64,000 nt of DNA from Glebionis coronaria. Taxonomy: Eukaryota; Streptophyta; Magnoliopsida; Asterales; Asteraceae. The notes under the pieces were generated by a model. It did not search any database. It saw only the letters and a list, made by a program, of their open reading frames with translations, and had not been told where the DNA came from. Location of the stretch: the NCBI GenBank assembly GCA_025667525.1, contig CM046875.1:204968271-205032270 (forward strand), read 5' to 3'. This document shows positions 11,349 through 23,781 of the stretch, piece by piece. The translations under genes and the position numbers were made by a program. How positions within the stretch are numbered: the stretch's first letter is position 1; each line of letters opens with the position of its first letter.

Positions 11349-14165
11349 TATAACACCCCATTTTGGAAATGGAAATATCACAGTAATTATGGCGTGTCAT
11401 CAAAGCATACAAGGAAAAATGTCTAAACATTACTTGACCATAAAAAGGAAAATACCGGAATCAAACATCGGTAGTCCAAAAGTAAAGCTCATCACACACA
11501 AACATAGTATAATAAAGGAAAGGACGAAACATTGTCCAAAGCCTAAGTATCATAAGAAATGAAATGCATAATGTAAAGAAGGCTAGACAGCTTCTAGTCC
11601 ATATGCACGTACTCTTAGTGTCTACGAGCGTCCCTGAGTACCTGCCGTTTCGGGAACATAGAAAAGGAAAACGGCTGAGCAAATACGCTCAGTGCACGGA
11701 TGTACAATAAAGCATGAATAGGATAAGCATATAACATGATAACAGCGGAAGAAACTAAGTCCCGAGTAACCTGGTTAAATCTTGATAAAACTGGTTTTAT
11801 AGTTTGAAAGTCTTATGTTTATCTTATAAAACTGTTTGTCATATTTTACCATTAGCCAATATAGGTCATGAAAATCCACCATGCATGAATACTTGGAGGG
11901 GTAACCTCATCATGCAAATTAGAGGGGCTGTCTCTAATTTAATATACTTGTTTTTGGGTAGGAGGGATCAGCTCCTTGTGAAGGATGCAAGGCACACACC
12001 ACATTCACCATGAATCCTGAATAAAAACATGTAACTAGGATGCACCCATACGCCCCACATGATAAATATAAATAAATGGCCAAAAGCTAAAGGGACGCCA
12101 CGAGCAATCACTCCGCCGTGGTGAAGTCATAACATCAGTGCCTCTAATGTTATGGTTATGGTACCTCCATAACTAGGTGAAACTGGTCATGCATGTATAT
12201 GGCTATAGGTAATCTTAATTAAACATAAGCAATCAAACACATAACTTATACTACGGGAAAACAGTTGGCTGCATACGGGGAATCCTAATAAGGAAAGAAT
12301 GTCCATACTGAAAGGACAGGAATCCGTACCTTATGTCCAGTGAACGAGAAAGACGAGCTGCGAGGAATCCTACTTCCGAATCACTAGTGCTACATAAATA
12401 CGTACATGAATAAGTATCTGCTTACTAAATACATAGCTGGTTTTATGTCATGTCTTAGCTTATTTTTTGTGTTCTTACCATGTTTTACTGTTTTAAGCCT
12501 TAAACTGTGTTAAATCTTATATTCCGTTTAATCTGATTAAGTATTTCTGGTATTTCATGTGTTATTATACTTACTGTGAAATAATAAGTAACTTTCCAAA
12601 AATAGCAGGTTTCCTAAAATAGAAAGTTTCCAAAAATAGAAAGTTTCCAAAAATAGAAAGTTTCCAAAAATAGAAAGTTTCCAAAAATAGAAAATTTCCA
12701 AAAATAGAAAGTTTCCAAAAATAGATTTACTGCTTAAAATAGATAAGTTTCTAAAAATAGAAAGTTTCCATAAATAGATTAGCTGCCTTAATTAAATAAG
12801 TTTCCATAAATAGATTAGCTGCCTGAAATAAATAAGTTTCTAAAAATAGAAGGTTTCCATAAATAGATTAGCTGCCTTATTTAATTAAGTTTCTAAAAAT
12901 AGAAAGTTTCCATAATTAGAAATAAGCTGCTTAAATAAGCTAAGTATATAAGCCTAAGTGTTTTCATGATTATTTTCTAAGTCATATGATATAGTGTATA
13001 GTTTAATAATTAATTCATGTAATTAAATTAAACTATAGGTTAAAATATTTAATTAAAGTATAACATGTTTTTAATTAAATAAGTTAAATACTTAGGTTAA
13101 AATATGTATTATTATATATTAATAATATAACCTAAGTCATGTTAATTAATTAATTATATCTATGGTTTTAAAATAATTAATTAATTATAAGTCTTAAATA
13201 TATAAATACTTAGGTTAAAATAATTTCATGATCATTAATAATTAAATAACCTAAGTCATGTTATTAAATTAATCACATCATTTTATTAATTTAATTTTAA
13301 CATAAGTTCATAAACATAAAAACTAACATACACCATGAACCGGATCTAGACTAAAAAGCATGAACCGGACATGAAATCGACACCGTACCCCGAACCAACT
13401 CGGGGTACCTCTTGTTTCACTGCTGCCGTGGGACCCACACGCACCAACCAAGACCATATGGTCTTGGTGGTGGTCGACTTGGCAAGCCGAAACCCATTCG
13501 GTTTCTGTTGCAGCCTGCGGCCAAAACAAACACCCCTTAAAAACACCCTTTTGATATTATTTAACACCAAATCATGTTAGATCCATGTTTAATTATTTTG
13601 TTTTTATAAAAACAACACATGTTCATAATTTATAAGAAGATTAAATCAAAAGAAAAGGTGTAAAAAGGTTTTACCGAATTCGTGGATCAAAAGGACGAAG
13701 AACCAACACGATCAATCACTAAAACTTCAAGATCCAAGATCAAAATTCACCTTCTATGGTGCTTGTAGGGTGGCGGCACAAAAGACAAGGAAGAGGATGT
13801 TTTAGGTTTTCTTAAAATCTTCTGTGAATGTTTAATTGAGTAGTAAAAATAAACATAACCCCCTTTAGTAAATTTTACAAATGTGCTTGGCCCATTTGTC
13901 CTTGTTGGCCGCAGGTAGGGACCCCACTTGGGGTACCCGTACCTTTTTCCGTGTCTCGTTATTAAGTTAAACGTTTGTGATTATTTATGTTCGTGTTTTA
14001 AATGTTCTCGTTACGTAAATACCGTGATCTAATATATTTAATTACGCTCGTAATAAAAATATATACGTAATTAATAATAGTTCGTGTTTTAATTACGTTC
14101 ATGATTTCATGATCGCATGTTCGTGATTAATTATCGTCAATAATTATTACATGATCGTGCGTAGT
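11349..14165 (-). repeat. G2 right LTR (its 5' LTR), main part; remainder 26463-26607
   Basis: Same sequence as 3062-6017 apart from scattered substitutions. The internal terminus reads TA where TG is expected (11349-11350). It is split by C1 at 14165; without the duplicated GTAGT the restored length is 2957 bp. Confidence 0.93.
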
Positions 14166-14488
14166 TGTTGGAAATACGTTTTACGTATTAAGAAGGATCG
14201 GTCACTCCAACGATAATCCATGAAATAGCTCGTAGTTTAGTTAACTTTATTTATTAAACAAACAAAGCCAAGCCTAGCCTACAACATGTGTAGGCCGGCC
14301 CAACAATGTAAGCCCAAGCCCATCACAAGGCTTGGGTATATAAACCCTCTCCTTTGATGGAGAGGGTGTGTGGTTTCATTATTTTTCACATAGTAAACAT
14401 TACTTTCTCTCTCTAGCTTTGTGTGAAATCCACCATCTCTCTATCTCTTTCTCTCTCTAGATACATAAGCAAGATTTACAATCCTACA
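14166..14488 (+). repeat. C1 5' LTR
   Basis: 323 bp, TGTTGGAAATACG...ATCCTACA. It holds a TATA box flanked on both sides by hairpins and a CT-rich downstream part (TCTCTCTCTAG), as in many plant LTR promoters. Confidence 0.96.
14313..14367 (+). promoter_or_regulatory. C1 core promoter: hairpin, TATA box, hairpin
   Basis: TATATAAA lies at 14337-14344. Directly upstream, CCCAAGCC (14313-14320) pairs with GGCTTGGG (14329-14336). Directly downstream, ACCCTCTCC (14344-14352) pairs with GGAGAGGGT (14359-14367). The copy in the 3' LTR is at 26287-26341. Transcription would start about 25-35 bp after TATA, near the end of the second hairpin. The promoter call is by motif only. Confidence 0.8.
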
Positions 14489-14490
14489 AA

Positions 14491-14504
14491 TGGTATCAAG
14501 AGCC
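14491..14504 (+). promoter_or_regulatory. C1 primer-binding site
   Basis: TGGTATCAAGAGCC lies two bases after the LTR. It resembles the initiator Met primer site TGGTATCAGAGCC with one extra A. C2 has the identical sequence at 45118-45131, so the variant is shared. Confidence 0.82.
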
Positions 14505-14754
14505 ATGGGATGATTGTATTGTTTATGTGTTTGTGTTCTTGATTCATACGCCATTTTTGATCCATTTTCACACGTCCAAAAATTTTTTTTGTGTTTTTGA
14601 TGGTTTTTTCTTGATACAAGTCTTCTACATAGTTGTGGTAGGGATTTGGTATAGTTAATTTGGCTAAAAACACAAAATTTTTGGGTGTTTTGATCATTTT
14701 TTTGGCTTAAAATCACGAATTGGTTGAGTTTTGTCCGAGAAAAGTGGGAAATAT

Positions 14755-15185
14755 TCCGATCTGGTCATCGGAAAGGGGTTTCTAGTACATTCCGATCAGT
14801 GTAATCGGAATAGGGTTTAGGCATTCCGATTGGTATTCCGATCACGACATTCCGATTGGCATTCAGATTGGCATTCCGATTGGTATTCCTATTGGCATTC
14901 AGATTTGATATTCCGATCACGAAATTCCGATTGGCATTCAGATTGGCATTCCGATTGGTATTCCCTATTGGCATTCAGATTTGGTATTCCGATCACGACG
15001 TTCCGATTGGCATTCAGATTGGCATTCCGATTGGCATTCCGATTGGCATTCAGATTTGGTATTCCGATCACAACATTCCGATTGGTATTCAGATTGGCAT
15101 TCCGATTGGCATTCAGATTTGGTATTCAGATTAGGTACATTCCGATCAAGGTTATTCCGATCACTATTCCGATCAACATTCCGAT
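14755..15185 (+). repeat. ATTCCGAT repeat array in the C1 leader
   Basis: TTCCGAT occurs twenty times, mixed with ATTCAGATT variants, in a looser higher-order unit of roughly 80-100 bp (ATTCCGATCACGAC then ATTCCGATTGGCATTCAG). It lies between primer site and gag, inside the transcript leader. Open frames here in all directions are by-products of the repeat. Confidence 0.9.
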
Positions 15186-15364
15186 AACAAAATTATTCCT
15201 TAAAAAATTTCGAAATCGTGTGTAATTTTGACTTGGAATTTTTGGTTTATTGAGAACATATTTTAGGGGATTTTAACATTGTTTCTCGACTTCAACTCAC
15301 AACAACAAACACATTTACTTTCTTTCATTGATCGATCAAAGTTTGTAAATCTTAACTTATTAAA

Positions 15365-18300
15365 ATGGAGTACACATCTCTTACGGATAAGTCCATCCTC
15401 TCGGGTACGGATAATCGTCCACCAATGTTGGTGAAGACTATGTATGAGGAATGGGCTTCCCGAATGGAACTTTATATGTTGAACAAGGAGAATGGACATC
15501 TCATTTGGGCATCGGTGCTCAATGGACCATTAGATTATGGTACTGTGACGGAAGGTACAACTACTCGTCCTCGCACAACGGGTGAATTGACTGGAGATAT
15601 GAAGATTCAAGAAAAATGTGATAAGTATGCTACAAACATCATTCTCCAAGCCCTTCCTCCAGATGTCTACAAACTCGTCAGTAAACATAAAGTTGCCAAA
15701 GAGTTATGGGATAGAATTCGTGTTCTCATGCAAGGCACCTCGTTAACTAAACAAGAACGAGAGTGTAAGCTTTATGATACTTTTGATAAGTTTGCCTATG
15801 TGCCAGGGGAGACTCTCAATGATTACTATCTGAGATTTACCCTATTGTTGAATGAGCTCAATATCTATGGCATGACAATTCCTACCTTTCAATTGAACAC
15901 CAAGTATTTGAACACTCTTCCTTCAGAATGGAAAAAATACGTGACAGATGTTAAATTGGCTAAGGACTTGCATAACACCAATGTGGATCAACTTCAAGCT
16001 TTTCTTCAACAACACGAATGCCATGTGATCGAGGCTCGGTTGTCTACACCTCAAGTTCATGATCCACTTGCAATGTATGCTTCACAACAAAACATGGCTT
16101 ATACTTATCAGCAACCATCATACTTGCAGTAGACACCACCACACAACTATCAGCAACCACAGCAACCATCTTATCCACCACTAGTGATGCCATAGCAAGC
16201 ATATCAACAAGGTGTTCATCAACAATCTTTTCTGCAGCAACCACCATATCAGACATCACCATCACAAGCCAACACTTCTCCAATGGGCTATACTCCCCAG
16301 CAAGGATATTTTCCAATAGAAGCACAACCAACACAAGCTTTCTACTCTAATGAACTTCCACCAATCCAAGCACCGGTCTTTACTTCAAATGATACGCCAG
16401 CTGATGTTCTAAACCATCTCACTGCTTACTTGTCAAAACTTGTTGCAACTAGAGGATTTCCACCAACAAACAATCAGCTCCGCACCTCTTCAAATCCTCG
16501 ACAACAAGCCACTGTTCAAGATGGTCAAGTGACGGTGCAACCAATTCAGGGAAGGCAAAATTCATATGGACCTCCTACAAGGACTGGGAACAATCAAGCT
16601 GTGAATTCTCAAGCTAATGGAAATGGAAGTTCCAGTGGTCCTAAAAAGGTTGTGACTTGCTACAATTGCCGAGGACAAGGTCATATGGCTAGGGAATGCA
16701 CTCAGCCGAAAAGGAGGAGGGATGATGCATGGTTTCGTGAGAAGATGTATTTGGTTGATGCTCAGTCTAAGGGGAAGATTTTGGATTCAGAGGAGTTAGC
16801 ATTTCTTGTAGACCCAGGGGCAGCAGATACTGAAGGCATTGCAGTCGTTTCCACTTCTAATGCAGCTTATCAAGCGGACGATCTTGATGCATACGATTCG
16901 GATTGTGATGACATTCACTCTGCCCAAGCTGCTCTCGTTTCTAATCTCTCTCACTACGGTTCTGATGTCATCAGTGAGGTACCAACCACATCTAATAATA
17001 TTGATGATAACCAACATCAAGTTGGGCATGAAAATGACAACCTCGAACAGCATTCGGGAACTAGTAATTCAAATGATGTGGTACCCAAACCTACACATTT
17101 GAGTGAACCTCAACCAAATGCTACGACGGGTATGGAATCTTATGCTCAACATGATTTGGTCATGTTGCCTAAACATATTATTGATCAAATGCATATGGCC
17201 CTCAGACAATCCGTAGATACGAATTCCACCCTAACTGCTGAGCTTGCGTTGCATAAAGAAAAGGTCAAAGCTTTTGAAATGGTCCCTCAAGCAGAGAAAA
17301 TAACATGTTCTGAATTTGACCAATTTCGTTTTGAAAAGATTGAACACTTGAAAGAAATAGAATCATTAAAAGCTAATCTTTCCAATGAATTAAAAGAAAA
17401 AGAGTCGGTGGTCAATGATTTTCAGAAACTTAAAATGGATTTCGAAACTCTCGAGTCTAAAAAGGTTGAATCAGAAATTAATGCTACCAAACTTCTTAAA
17501 TTCAAGGAACAACAGCTTTTAAAACAATACGCTTCCACAGAAAAGGTTCATCTTTTAACTAAATTATTTCAAGAATTCGAACTTAAGCGTCTTCAAGATT
17601 TACCACCTAATCCCGGTTATGCAAAACAAGCTCAGGAATATATTCCCGGTCTTTATGATATGACAATAATTGGCAAATCCAAAGAAGCACCTTTTGTTCG
17701 TAGTTCTGACGCGACACAGTCACTTGCGGATGAAACTCATTCTAAAATGCTTTCAAAATTCCATACAACTGATTATGATCAACATAACAAAGATCAATTT
17801 TCTAAAAAGACCCGCATTCGTTTACAAAAGGAATTAGCTGAATTGACAGTTCTTGTGCCCCAAAGTTTGTCAAATGAAAACCCTCCCAGTACGTCTCCTA
17901 CACTTGTCAAAAAAGATTTAACGAAGTTAATTCCACCGGTAAGTAAGTCGTCCGTTAACTTAGATGCGGTACACCAACACTTAGCCGATTTTGACAAGGT
18001 CATTTTGGAACGTACGACGGCTTCGGCCATAACGGAAGGTGAATGGAACTTTGAGCACACTAGAGCTGCGTTCCGAGACGAAATTGTTCCGTTTGTAAAG
18101 AATGTTAAAGCTTGTCTTAGTAATCTTGATCAAGATTTGTATTTGGAAATAGAAGAAGTTAAACGTGTTTTCAATGAAATGGATGATGCTTATGAAAACA
18201 GTTTACTTGAAATAGAACGAGTTTCACGCCAAAATGATCAGCTTCTGAAGCAAGTGATGTCTCATGATATAGTTTCCGTCTGTGTGAATAAATGTGTTGA

Positions 18301-19879
18301 TAATGATTCTATTGTGCATAATGTTGAATCTGTGGATAATGTGGTAGATAGTACTTGTCACGAATCTGACGCTGAATTTTTAAAGCTTCAAGATTCATAT
18401 TCTTCGCTTTCAAAACGTTTTGATGAGATTCAAACACATTGTATTTCGCTTGAATGCAAGCAACAATTTATTCAAGAAATCTTTGAAACGTCATTCGAAG
18501 GTGTTAATATCGATGATGCAAATTTTGAAAAGAATTTTCGATTGAATTTACAATCAAAACAGCGTCAGCCAACTGACAAAGTTGCTAACTCTTTGCTGAT
18601 AGAAATAGAGAAATCTAAGGAGCTTAACTGTGTGAACGTACTTGAGGCCGCTGAGAATTTTAGACTTGATCTAGATAATCGAGTTTCCAAGATTTTGTCC
18701 AAAGTTGATAACTTAAAACAGAAAAATACACGACTCTTCGATTCAGTACAGCCCGCATGTATTGATACCACTGCACAGAATCAATCATTGATTGAACAAT
18801 TGAATCGAAAGTCGGTGGAAATATCTGATTTGAGGGAACAAATTTGTGATAAAAATCTGGTCTTGGCTGAGTTAAAGGAAACACTTCGTACTCTAAAAGG
18901 TAAGAATGTTGTGAATAACGCAGCCACTATCTCAGCTTCGTCCTCTAGTGCAATCAAATGGAACCTAATAGCCGTCACACCACTTAACAAGGGCCCTAAG
19001 ACTAAACCATCTCAAACTTTGGTCACTAAAGATAAGGCAGAATCAAAACCAGCTTCTAATATTCCCGTGTTGCCTTCTACAGGAGTAAGCACCACTACTA
19101 AGGCTCAAAGATCTAAGCTTAAAAGAAACAAGAAGAATGATATGATCTTGCCCCCATCTAGTAGTCAAGTGAAGAAGAAAGTAGAAGCCCATCCTAGGAA
19201 TGTTACTTCTGTTTTGAATAAAAAGAATCATGTAGCTAAACCTAAAGGCTCTGCAGTTGTGCAGCGTTCTAAGCCTAGTGTGAATTCTAATTTGAAATGT
19301 TGGAATTGCAATGAATGTATGTTTTCTAGTCATCATGATTCTTGTCTTATTGACCATGTGAATGAGATGTATGCCCAGAAACATGGATTAGAATGGAAAC
19401 CGACTGGGAAAGTGTTAACCCAAGTTGGTTGGATGTGGCGCCCCACCGGTAGAACTTTCACTATAGTAGGAAATACGTGCCCTTTGACTAGGATCACTCC
19501 CACTAAAGCGAAGAAAGTGTGCCCTTTAACTAGGAGTACCAAGGCTACCAAAACACAAGCGTGTCCTTTAACTAGGAACACCAACACTACTGTAGGAACA
19601 AAGTGCCCTTTAACTAGGTCTACTCCCACTGTAGTGCTCGCGGATAATCCAAAACCTAAGAAAGTTGGAACAGTAAAACCTGTTAGTGCTAAGACTCACA
19701 TTAGAAAATGCAGGAAATCTAAGGATCTCAAAAATGTTAGCAATTCTGATAATTCTATATCTATATCTGCTAACACTCCGGAACCAATAGTTTCCAATGC
19801 ATTGTCTACTGTTGTTATTGAAAACAGGTGGTCCAAATTGTTCTCTGGTATTTGGACTCTGGTTGCTCCAAGCATATGA
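15365..19879 (+). pseudogene. C1 gag: extended copia gag with long coiled-coil region
   Basis: The ATG at 15365 opens a copia gag N-terminus of 255 codons. It is followed by a P/Q-rich stretch with two amber codons (16130-16132 and near 16193), both in CAG contexts. The same frame then stays open to 19879. A CCHC zinc knuckle (CYNCRGQGHMAREC, 16658-16699) is followed by an acidic segment (DAYDSDCDD). Then come some 700 residues rich in K, E, L and Q that look coiled-coil (about 17250-18900), a lysine-rich segment, a C-x2-C...H-H-D-x-C patch near 19300, and four CPLTR repeats (19480-19630). Ordinary copia gag is a few hundred residues; this region is about 1500. It ends just past the protease start, in a different frame from pol. 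Confidence 0.88.
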
Positions 19880-22800
19880 CCGGAGATCGCTCTCAGCTCA
19901 GAAATTTCGTCAGCAAGTTTCTTGGTACGGTTAGATTTGGTAATGATCATATTGCAAAGATAATGGGTTATGGTGAATATCATATTGGGAATGTTATAAT
20001 TTCAAGAGTGTATTACGTGGAAGGTCTTGGTCACAACTTATTTTCTGTGGGACAATTTTGTGATGCAAACCTAGAAGTTGCTTTTCGAGAGCATACCTGC
20101 TTCATTCGTAATTTGGAAGGGGTTGATTTATTGAAAGGTACTCGAGGGAATAATTTGTATACTTTGTCTCTACAAGACATGATGGCCGCTTCTCCCGTAT
20201 GTCTTCTCTCCAAAGCATCGAAGACTAAGTCTTGGTTATGGCATCGACGGTTATCTCATCTTAACTTTGACGCTATTAATCATTTGGCGAAAAACAAACT
20301 TGTTCGTGGTCTTCCTAAACTTTCATTTCACAAGGATCATTTGTGTTCCGCGTGTACAATGGGGAAAAGCACTAAGAAATCTTACAAACCCAAGACGGAA
20401 GACACCAACCAGGAGAAACTTTATCTTTTGCATATGGATCTTTGTGGGCCAATGCGTGTTGAAAGTCTTAGTGGCAAAAAGTACATCCTCGTCATTGTCG
20501 ATGATTACTCTCGGTTTACATGGGTGAAATTTCTTAAAGCAAAGAATGAGGCACCTAAATTCATCATCGGACTTCTCAAGATGATTCAAGTGCGTCTCAA
20601 CACTACTGTCCGACGCATTCGTACAGATAATGGAACCGAATTTGTGAATCAAATTTTGCGTGATTATTATGAAGAAGTTGGCATTTCTCATGAACATCCG
20701 TTGCACGCACTCCACAACAAAACGGTGTCGTTGAAAGGCGAAATCGCACACTTATGGAAGCTGCTCGAACGATGTTAATTTACGCAAAGGCTCCATTGTT
20801 TTTATGGGCAGAAGCAGTATCTACAGCAGTGTACACCCAAAACCGGTCACTAATTCGTAAACGCCATGGTAAAACACCTTATGAGCTTCTCCATGGAAAA
20901 GTACCAGATCTATCATATCTTCATGTATTTGGTTCTCTTTGCTATCCAAATAATGATGGTGACAATTTGGGAAAACTTCAACCAAAGGCTGATATTGGTA
21001 TTTTCATTGGTTACGCACCCGCAAAGAAGGCATACCGAATCTACAACCGTAACTCTCGCAAGATCCTCGAAACTATGAATGTTGATTTTGATGAGCTGAC
21101 AGCAATGGCTTATGAGCAAAGCAGCTCTGAACCCGCACTTCATGAAATGGGACCCAGTAACATTAGTTCTGGTCTTGTCCCAAATAACCCTACTTCATCA
21201 TCATTTACACCACCTACTAGGACTGAATGGGATACGTTGTTTCAACCGTTCTTTGATGAATTCTTTACTCCTCCAACTATTGTTGCTCCAGAACCTGAGG
21301 TAATAGCTCCGGTAACCGAAGTTGTCGCTCCAGCAACCGTTGCACAATCAGATACATCTGCACCAACAATTGGTCAAGATATACCTTCAACAAGTAATTC
21401 TCAACCAACACATGTTTCAACTACCCATGTCATGCCTATTGATGATGAAGAGGATGATGATGATCACGATTTGGAATTCGCTCAAATGCGTGAACTTCCA
21501 TTCTTTGGTGTACCTATTCCCGACCCTAATCAAGCCGGGTCGTCCACCTCAGAGGAAGTTCCTACTACAGTTTACTCCAATCCACGGATTCGTGAACATG
21601 ACAGCAAGTGGACTAAGGATCATCCTATAGATTCTTATATTGGTGACCCTAATCGTCCAGTATCCACACGAAGTCAGTTACAAGAAAGTGCACTATTTTG
21701 TCACTTTGATGCTTTTCTCACTGAAGTTGAACCTAAGACATGGCAACAAGCTTTTACTCAATCCTGTTGGATAGAAGCTATGCAAGAAGAACTTAACGAA
21801 TTCATACGTCTTGATGTTTGGGAACTTGTCCCATGCCCGGATCAAGTGCAGTTACTCACTTTGAAATGGGTTTACAAGGTGAAACTCGATGAGTTAGGCG
21901 GAATATTGAAGAACAAAGCTCGTCTAGTAGCTCGTGGATACAAGCAATTATTGGGCATCGACTTTATGGAATCCTTTGCACCTGTTGCCCGTTTGGAAGC
22001 TATTAGACTATTCCTCGCTTATGCAGCCCATATGAATATGATTGTCTATCAGATGGATGTGAAGACGGCATTTCTTAATGGTGAACTCAAGGAAGAGGCC
22101 TATGTTCAACAGCCTGATGGTTTTGTGAATCCTAATTATCCTAATCATGTGTACAAGCTTAAGAAGGCTCTCTATGGGTTGAAGCAAGCTCCTCGCGCAT
22201 GGTATGATCTATTGTCACAATTCCTCATTATGCAAGGCTTCGCTAAAGGCAAGGTGGATCCCACGCTGTTCATTCAGAAACGAGGTAAAGATATGATTAT
22301 GGTACAAATATATGTTGATGATATTATATTTGCAGCCTAGACCCAAACCTTATCGGATGAGTTTGGGACACTCATGTCTTCCAAGTTTAAGATGTCAATG
22401 ATGGGCAAGGTATCATTCTTCTTAGGTCTTCAGATATCTCAGAGTCCCAGAGGCATCTTTATCAATCAATCCAAGTATGCCCTTGAATCGCTTAAGAAGT
22501 ATAAGATGGAATCTTGCGACCCCGTGGATACTCCGATGGTGGAACGAACTAAGCTTGATACAGATCCACATGGAGTTCCCGTTGATCCGACACTTTATCG
22601 TGGAATGATCGGTACTCTTCTGTATATCACAGCCAGTCGACCTGATCTTCAGTTTGCTATATGTATGTGTGCCAGGTATCAAACTAGGCCTACTGAGTTA
22701 CACTTAGCTACTGTTAAAAGGATCTTTCGATATCTTAAAGGAACCATTAATCGGGGACTTTGGTATTCAAAGGACTCTTCTATTGCACTAATGGCATATG

Positions 22801-23294
22801 CAGATGCGGATCACGCGGGTTGTCAAGATACAAGGCGTAGCACGAGTGGAACTTTGCAACTACTAGGAGATCGATTAATCAGTTGGGCATCGAAAAGGCA
22901 GAAAAGCGATGCAATTTCAAGTACGGAAGCAGAATACATAGCTATGTCCGGTTGCTGTGCTCAAATTCTTTGGATGAGATCGCAATTAACTGACTATGGT
23001 CTAGGTTTCAACAAGATTCCGATGTACTGTGACAACAAGAGTGCAATTGCCTTATGCTGCAACAACGTTCAAATCTCCCAGTCGAAGCATATTGACATTC
23101 GCTACCACTTCATCAAGGAGCAAGTGGAAAATGGAGTAATCGAGCTTTACTTTGTCCGATCTGAGTATCAATTGGCGGATATTTTCACGAAGGCTTTAGA
23201 TCGCGCTCGAATTGAATTTTTGGCCGACAAGCTAGGAATGAGAACCTTCTCGCCTGAGACTCTTAAGGAACTAGCAGATGAAGCGAAAGAATAG
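19828..23294 (+). pseudogene. C1 pol: protease, integrase, RT, RNase H
   Basis: The protease motif D-S-G-C-S-K-H-M-T-G has its Asp at 19855. The gag-pre-integrase zinc finger follows at about 20230-20370 (H, H, C, C, with WLWHRRLSHLN). The integrase core shows MDLCGPM and RTDNGTEF. A one-base deletion near 20694 then moves the frame just before the integrase glutamate segment. The second frame (20754-22340) carries the rest of integrase and RT ([27 protein letters not shown]). A TAG at 22338-22340 interrupts right after the YVDD block. The same frame resumes with RT end and RNase H ([25 protein letters not shown]) to the stop at 23292-23294. Gag and pol are in different frames; slippage or mutation cannot be told apart. 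Confidence 0.92.
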
Positions 23295-23734
23295 TGGTGG
23301 TAAAACTATTCTCCGTATCCTTGCTGATCATCTGTATATATTGTTTATATTTTTATCCACAAAAGCAAAATACAAAAATATAAAACCATATAAAAACCAT
23401 AAAAATTGAAAAATCTAGAAAAATCCAAAAATATTTTTACTTTATTTTTCTAAGGCATGTCTTTTGGTACGATAATATTTACGGCCTTAGAAATGTTGAT
23501 TAATATCGACACGGCGCCATAAATAGAGTTCGTACAAAAGTTGTAAATATTTCATAAAACATGCCTAAATGGCTTGTAGTTATTTCTGACTGCAACCCGG
23601 TTTTCATATTAAAGTCAAGTATTTCTTATGAAAGCTTTGGCTCACAACGGGAATTAATTTTCTCGGGCAAGGTTTACTTTAAAACCTTGTAAGGGATCAA
23701 GTTTACTTTATAACTTGGTCTAACACAAATCAAT

Positions 23735-23781
23735 GTACGTTTCAGTGCATTTATTTGTTAAAACAAGAGAAGTCTTGTTTT
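23735..23781 (+). promoter_or_regulatory. C1 conserved motif plus GAAG-loop hairpin
   Basis: GTACGTTTCAGTGC (23735-23748) is followed by a 9-bp stem (AAAACAAGA 23760-23768 with TCTTGTTTT 23773-23781) and a GAAG loop. The C2 counterpart at 51453-51500 keeps motif and loop but has a different, still paired stem. Confidence 0.75.

Noticed and set aside
14491..14504. Primer sites (also 34425 and 45118) considered as tRNA gene fragments
   Set aside because: Only the 13-14 bases complementary to the tRNA 3' end are present, directly beside LTRs.
14755..15185. Array considered as CRISPR-like or satellite
   Set aside because: Spacers are not unique, the repeat is 8-14 bp and imperfect, and the context is a plant retrotransposon leader.
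14765..15225. Open frames with repeating FRLAFRLAFR, HSDWHSDW or NANRNANR on both strands
   Set aside because: All three frames of a short tandem repeat stay open; there is no start context or conservation. They are by-products of the ATTCCGAT array.
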